From Sambucus nigra (Eukaryota; Streptophyta; Magnoliopsida; Dipsacales; Adoxaceae), in NCBI GenBank assembly GCA_949130495.1, contig OX422221.1, positions 482,891,159 through 482,955,158 of the forward strand: a stretch of 64,000 nucleotides of DNA, in the 5' to 3' direction. Under the pieces are notes generated by a model. It did not search any database. It was not told the origin of the DNA and worked only from the letters and a program-made list of their open reading frames with translations. Every line of letters starts with the position of its first letter. The stretch's first letter is position 1. The position numbers were made by a program, and so were the translations under genes. Shown in pieces: positions 58,501-64,000 of the stretch.

Positions 58501-58850
58501 ATGGTGACAATTAAGTTCCACACAAATTAACAAGAAAAGGCAATCCCGACTTTGGGCCATTTTTATTGTGCTACTCGTCTTGGGCCAGAATGATAAATCG
58601 AGGTACCCACAAAAAGTATGGAGTATTTGTTCAAAATGTTGTTCAGCATGTTATTAGAGATCTAGTAGGCACCCGACCTTCCATACTTATACAAATTTCT
58701 ATAGTCATTGTGGATAATGGCATTTTTCCAAATAATTCAAACTTTTTAAACCACCAAAACTCTATTTTTTTTGCATTTTGGAAAGCATGCACCCGGTGCT
58801 AGTTCAATCATTTGTGCAGTTATTCATTTTTTCCCTATTATCAAGGCAAC
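58501..58850. other. Junction region between Tat elements 3 and 2
   Basis: The 5' LTR of element 3 should begin at about 58503 and the 3' LTR of element 2 should lie to the left of its aORF promoter, yet only about 350 bp separate the two. At least one LTR is therefore truncated. Alternatively, this short stretch is an LTR remnant used by both. Confidence 0.45.
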
Positions 58851-58860
58851 CTATAAATAA
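58851..58860 (+). promoter_or_regulatory. TATA box of the antisense aORF promoter (element 2)
   Basis: CTATAAATAA lies about 195 bp upstream of the aORF start at 59051 and is followed by a pyrimidine-rich leader (CTCCTTTTCTCTTCATCTC). It mirrors the minus-strand TATA at 21181-21190 in element 1. Confidence 0.6.
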
Positions 58861-59050
58861 GTGGAAATTTCCCTCCTTTTCTCTTCATCTCAAACATTCT
58901 CTACTTAGTGTTTTTCATGGTTTTCAAATTTTCTTTCTGCAACTCTTTGTTTTCTTTTACCCGTCCCTGTTTCTCCTTCTTTGTTGTTGTCGTGGGATTA
59001 AGCTTTCTTTCCCACTTTCCTATTTTTAGACCTTTTTCTCTATTTCAAAC

Positions 59051-62000
59051 ATGATTTATGTTATAGATCAGGGTTCGTTGGATGAGTTTAGGGTAAAGAG
59101 GAAAATTCCTAACTAGGTAGACTTAAAAATAACTCAGGGTCGCATAAATGTTTATTCTTTAGGAGAGGGTCATTAGATTTCCACTCTCTTTATTACTAAG
59201 TGTGGTATCAATTTTTTCCCAAATCCTCTATTTATCCAATTTTTTTTGTACTTTTATGTAGTACTATCTAGAATAGCCCCAACCACTTGGAGAGTAGTAA
59301 ATGAAGTTCATAGGCTGAATGATATTTATAATATGTATATTAGGATCCCTGAATTAATGTTATTCAATAAATGGGGGACTATTAAAAAGATCACGTATTA
59401 TTTTAAGACTAAGCAAACCAATAGGTCTTTAGTGGTTAATCTGTCCGATTCCAATAAAGATTATTTAGACTATGGTGTTATTGTCAAGAATTGGCAATAT
59501 GACCCCTTCCTATGGGGGTATCCTACACTAGTCCCAGATGCCCCCGAGATGTGCATGGCATAGGTTTTAACTTTCTCCTTCAACTTTTTATATTTTATCA
59601 TCTATTTGCAGACTTTCCGACTAACTTTGTTGCCTCATATTGTTTTGCATAGGAGATTAAGAAAAGGTGTCATAAGGAGGGAGGGATTAACCTTACGGAC
59701 CTTAAGTTTTTTTGGCGTCTAAATTAAAGAGTTGGATAAGAGCACCCAAAAGATGCTTCTTTATTGTTAGAGTAAAAGAGATCCATTACATCTTTTTTAT
59801 CTACTTACTCGACCGCAGAATCATCTAGGGTTAAAATCATTTGAGGGGAATGTCTTCCTCATTTAAGTCTTTTAATTTCTCTCCCATCCCTACTTCTCCT
59901 TTAGCTGACATGGGTAAAAGAAATATTCCCAATATTCTAAGTAGGACATTATCTCCTCCTACCAAGAATAATGTTGACAATAAAAAGAGACCTCCAGCAG
60001 TTAAAAAGAAGAGGCCTCAAGTTCTTGGTGCTGAAGAAATATAAGCTAATAAACCTCAGTACAAGAGGTTAAAGAGAGGATTGCTTGATTCTCAAAAGTA
60101 AGTAAAGAAACTCCTATCCGACCAACAAGATTTGGTTAAAAGGATTCAAGATGACCTTTCTATGGCCATAAATCCTAGGCTACGCAGAGGTCTAATTTAA
60201 GTTGGAAACCTTCCAACTGATAGAGAGACATCAGTTCCCCTACCTAGAACCAGACTGACAGAAATATCTTTCCAGAATTTGGATTTGGTACTTATCTATC
60301 TTTCATATGTCCTCATTTCGCTGAACTTATTTTCATATCAATTGTTTATTTTCTTGCATTTTTAATTGAATTTAGTTGAATGCCGGATAAGGACAGTCAA
60401 CTGAGAGTTTCATCTATTAAGGTCGAAGAGGCCTTGAATGGTCTTATTGAATCCTTAAAGGATTCCCATAAGGCTCTTGAGGCTAAAAAAACTTTGGGAT
60501 GATAAGATACATGAAGTTGTGGATAGGGCAGTTACAGTAGAAAATAAGATAAAAGATGTTGAGGAGAAAGCCCAGGATGCCTAGAACAAACTGAAGGAGA
60601 CTGAGGATAGCTCCAAATCTACAGAAGACAAGCTGACAGAGTCCAAAAACTTGGCCAAAATGGTTGAGGACAAAATGCGTAGTCTAACTACTGAGGTTGC
60701 TTCCGTGAAGGTCAAAGATAAGAAAGATAAGGATAATACTTTTTACAAAGGTTAGGAAAATGCATTTTTTTCTTCCTTTGCCTAAATTGAATTTGCCAAG
60801 AAGTTATCCTTTAAGGAAGGTGGGTCAGAGGAATTGAAGGAGGTTAGCACAGAGTCAACCTCTGAGCTTTTCCAAATACATGACCCATGAACTCCTCTTA
60901 ATTTGGATGAATATTTGTTGATGAGGAAGGGTCTGGAGAATCCTCAATGGTTCCTAGTGATACTTTAGTGGGTTCAACCACTATTGTCGACCTACTTGTT
61001 GCCAATTATAACCAGGCCAAATATAAGGATAAGATTTAGCTCCTTTTTTAGCCAGTTTCTTTTTATCTTTTCTTCATGAATTTTCCATTTCTTCTTCTTC
61101 GTTCCTTGATGTACGCACCATTGTAATCTTGGCTTTGATTTATGAAAGAACATTTTTTCTTCAATCGTTCACAAGTCTTCAAATGATGTTGATTTCTTAT
61201 TGATTGGTATCCTCTATACTATTTATTTCTCGAATTTCCCCATACACTCATACTTGTAAATTTCTAGTTTGATACTATGAAGAAAGCTATTATTTCTTCT
61301 AAATTCGACCAACTTAGGCGGTGAAAAAATCTATTTGAGGTTGTCCATGTTCCTTTGTCTGAGGAAAATTTATCAGGGTTACTCATCCCAGATATTTCTG
61401 ACCAAATAAAGGAGTCTTACATCAATCTTTGTTGCCTCTTAGATAGAGATGTAACCAATAATGCTAATTATTATAAAATGATTAAGCAGATGCAGGAGGA
61501 TAAGTTTCCAAGGAACTGATCCATTTTGACTATAAGACAAAGTATAAGTCATTGAGTAAATATCGAGGATTTAATAAGAGGTTGAAAGAACTCAACTCCG
61601 CCCTGAATAAGAAGGAATTGGACTTGATTCGAGAACTGGATAATACGTAATCAATTGCTGCCATGTTTGAGATAGAAAATAATGCATTAAGGATTGTACT
61701 TGATAGTTTGAATAAATCAATTGCCAATCGTCATTGGTCCAAATAAAAGGGTTTCATTGGTTAAGACTAAGAATTCTAGGTTATTGGAGTAGACGGAAGC
61801 TTTACAGAATAAGAAGACCGAACCTGGCCGAGACCCAAGCAAAGTATAATTGTTTACCCAACCATTAATGACGAGAGAACCAAGAAAAATCCGGTTGACC
61901 AAGTTTCTCAGCCCAAGGAGAAAGACAAGGTCATCAAAAATCTTCAAGATAATGTGGAATGACTTACCTTCCATTTCTATAAGAAACCCGGAGCTGTTTG

Positions 62001-62415
62001 GATAAAAGGGTATGATAAATCTCTAATCTTTTTGAATGTGCATATGGAGCAATCTAGGAATGAGGGTTATAAATGGGATTGGTTTAATCTTATCGCCTTG
62101 TTGAAGATACCCAAAAATTATGAATTGTGGCACTAGCATACAACCGAGATGTTAGATTATCATAATCCTCCTTTCTCAATCGACTTTAGCTAGATCCTTC
62201 CTGATTCCATTCCTCAAATTTTGATTGGAAAATATAATGAGGACTTCAAACTTGAAGGAGAAGTGGAATACATTCATCCCTAACATCTTCTTGATCGGCC
62301 AATCAGAAGTAGTCATACTCGGAGAAGACCTTTCATTTCCATCAATCATCCGAGAACCCTTGATGAACCTCCTGTTGGGATAAGAAAGGCTGATGGAAAG
62401 CATCTAATGGAATAA
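59051..62415 (+). pseudogene. aORF of Tat element 2 (gypsy-type transposon protein)
   Basis: Starts MIYVIDQGSLDEF at 59051 and ends KADGKHLME at 62415. The Transposase_28-like domain is at 59246-59563 (APTTWRVVNEVHRLNDIYN, then YIRIPELMLFNKWGTIKKIT). Splice-like signals follow (TAG|GTTTTAAC near 59561 and TTTGCAG near 59611). A basic part with KKRPPAVKKKRPQVLG is at 59841-60044. The coiled coil begins after an intron-like end (GAATTTAG, about 60374) with SIKVEEALNGLIESLKDSHK and runs to an acidic part containing HDP.TPLNLDE (about 60880). The C-terminal domain has VWIKGYDKSLIFL and EGYKWDWFNL (about 62000-62085). Several stops are present. It is transcribed opposite to its own element's pol. 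Function unknown. Confidence 0.75.
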
Positions 62416-62837
62416 CTTGTATATTTTATTTTGTTTATCTTTATTTTGTAATTCAAGTTCATAGGAATGAAATGAAGTTCTTTGACACACTTTTGTCCTT
62501 TATATTTAAGTTCATGGTTGCTATTAATCGTGTTGCTAACTAGGTAGTCACTACTCTGGCTAGTTAATCAGCCTATTGATTAAATGTCATGCTTAAATGT
62601 AAGATGCTTTATTGAATCTGATTATAGTGCTTTTGATTCTACTAATGTTGTTCTTGAAGAAAACTATGAGTAGTTTTTTTTTAACTAAGTTGTGGCATTA
62701 GTTATCAGTGGTGACTAAGTGTATTAGGAATTTATAATTTTCCATGTATATTAACTTAGTTGGGTAAAACCTTTTGTATATAACTTTAACTCTTACAAGA
62801 GATTTTACTAACTTCTATGATGTTGTTAAGGATAAAA
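62416..62837. other. aORF 3' region
   Basis: AT-rich, with repeated AACTAGGTAGT / TAACTTAGTTGGG motifs. No coding signal. Confidence 0.4.
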
Positions 62838-63065
62838 TTTTCTGAAGATGGAAAAGTTTGACAAGGAACTTTTTTGAAGGTGGAAAAGTTTGACAAAGAA
62901 CTTTTCTAAAGTTGGAGAAGTTTGACAACGAATTTTTCTAAAGTTGGAAAATTTTGGCAAAGATCATTTCTAAAATTGGAAAGCTTTGACAAAGAACGTT
63001 TTTGAAGTTGGAAAAGGTTGAAATTAAAATTTAACTTTTTTGAAGTTGAAAAAGATTAAAATTAA
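62838..63065. repeat. About 33-bp tandem repeat, 6-7 units
   Basis: Variants of GAAGTTGGAAAAGTTTGACA followed by AAGAACTTTTCTA, with landmarks (GTTGGAAAAG type) about every 33 bp from 62845 to 63008. The array lies between the convergent ends of the aORF (62415) and pol (63194). Confidence 0.9.
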
Positions 63066-63193
63066 AATTGAGTGTTTAATTTAATGTAGCGGTACCACAC
63101 CATACTCTGAAAAACAAAATATAGAAAGGAAGTATAATGAGTAGAAACATGCATTTTCATTAACTTTAATAACTGATTACATTGAAAATAAGA

Positions 63194-64000
63194 TTACTGA
63201 TAATATTTGTGAAGATGATCAGCGTTCCAGGTATTCTTAAACTCCTCTCCCTCGAATGTCTCCTGGCGATATGTTCCTAGTCGAATATCTGCCGAGATAT
63301 GATTGGGACCATGCAAGTTGGGTTACAAATTATTGTTTTTCTAGATCACTTTCTTCAGTGCAAGGTCTCCTTGCCTCAAGTAGATCAGATTAACACGCCG
63401 ATTATAGAACCTAACAGTCCTTTATTGGTAGGGAGTCATCTGAATTGCAACATCTTCTCTGACCTCTTCAATTATGTCGAGATCTAGTCACCTCATTAGA
63501 TCACTCTTAGGGGAATAAAAATTTAGCATCCTGTGCATAGGCACACCTGTTTCAGTTAGTACCACTGCCTCACTATCGATGGCTTGCATATAGGGAGTCT
63601 CCCCTCTTGTACTTCTTGGTGTTGATCAATAAGCCCATAGAATAGTATGCAGTTCATTAATACAATTTCCCTTGACATCATTCAAACACTTCTTCAGCCC
63701 ACCGAGCAAAGTTTAATTAGTTATTTATGTTTGACCATTGTAGTGTTTATGCCTTGGTGCTGAATGTAGCTTCTGTATTTTAGATTTGATGTAATTCTCC
63801 ATAGACTTTTCATTGTCAAACTGGGTATCATAAATAGTGATAAAGGCATAGGGCATTCTGTAATGACATATTATTTGCTTCCATATGAACTGAAACACCC
63901 GTTGAGAGTGAATATCAATTAAGGGCTTGATGAAGTAATCTACCGTGATGACTAGATACTCCAACCTTTATTTTGTGGTTGCCAATGGGACAACCAAGTC
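63194..64000 (-). pseudogene. Integrase end of Tat element 2 pol (continues beyond the window)
   Basis: On the minus strand, 63964-63725 reads YLVITVDYFIKPLIDIHSQ, then WKQIICHYRMPYAFITIYDT with QFDNEK, a core lacking the usual TDNGTQF. The C-terminal part (63480-63194) reads YNRRVNLIYLRQGDLALKK and ends NTWNADHLHKYYQ with a stop at 63194-63196. This parallels NTEHLQKYY at the end of element 1. The rest of pol, gag and the 5' LTR would lie to the right of the window. Confidence 0.8.

Overview
The window is nuclear DNA from a flowering plant, most likely a eudicot. It has AT-rich intergenic sequence with (TA)n and (GA)n microsatellites, a Stowaway-type MITE, CACTA termini, several decayed Ty3/gypsy elements of the Tat lineage and an integrated plant pararetrovirus. 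No intact host housekeeping gene and no tRNA or rRNA gene could be recognised. Nearly every coding stretch is a mobile-element or viral relic broken by stops and frameshifts, so the species cannot be named.

Layout: 1-9.9 kb is intergenic DNA with a Stowaway MITE (508-700), a probable gypsy LTR relic on the minus strand (about 5.1-6.8 kb), microsatellites, a second MITE-like repeat and one CACTA end. 10.4-22.0 kb holds Tat element 1 on the plus strand: LTRs at 10396-10951 and 21478-21988, a decayed PBS, gag, protease, RT, RNase H, a second RNase H and integrase. An antisense gene (aORF, 20994 down to 17581) lies between pol and the 3' LTR. 23.1-33.8 kb is a GC-richer composite: two roughly 1.7-1.85 kb direct repeats bracket successive tandem arrays with periods of 39/40, 63, 79, 56-58 and about 50 bp, plus an irregular GGTTCCTCG array. 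It looks like a non-autonomous minus-strand LTR element.

33.9-43.6 kb is a CACTA (En/Spm-type) transposase-like gene, split between its first recognisable exon (34.03-34.27 kb) and its later exons (41.9-43.1 kb) by an almost full-length endogenous caulimovirid of about 7.4 kb. The virus begins at a tRNA-Met primer-binding site, has CP and MP in one polyprotein, then PR-RT-RNase H, a TAV-like gene and a 35S-like promoter. This gene order resembles cavemoviruses and solendoviruses. The CACTA right end lies at 43636.

43.6-51.9 kb is AT-rich intergenic DNA with a roughly 170-bp tandem repeat, long microsatellites, a second CACTA terminus of the same family (48924) and a minus-strand promoter-like array. 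51.9-58.5 kb is Tat element 3 on the minus strand (PBS at 58478-58500, gag to integrase). From about 58.5 kb to the window end is the 3' part of Tat element 2, also minus strand, whose aORF runs on the plus strand (59051-62415) and converges with the end of its pol gene (63194).

The most interesting observations are the virus nested in a transposon gene, covarying short hairpins in the viral spacer upstream of TAV, a conserved antisense promoter and gene shared by two Tat elements, and the frame-preserving 63-bp array.
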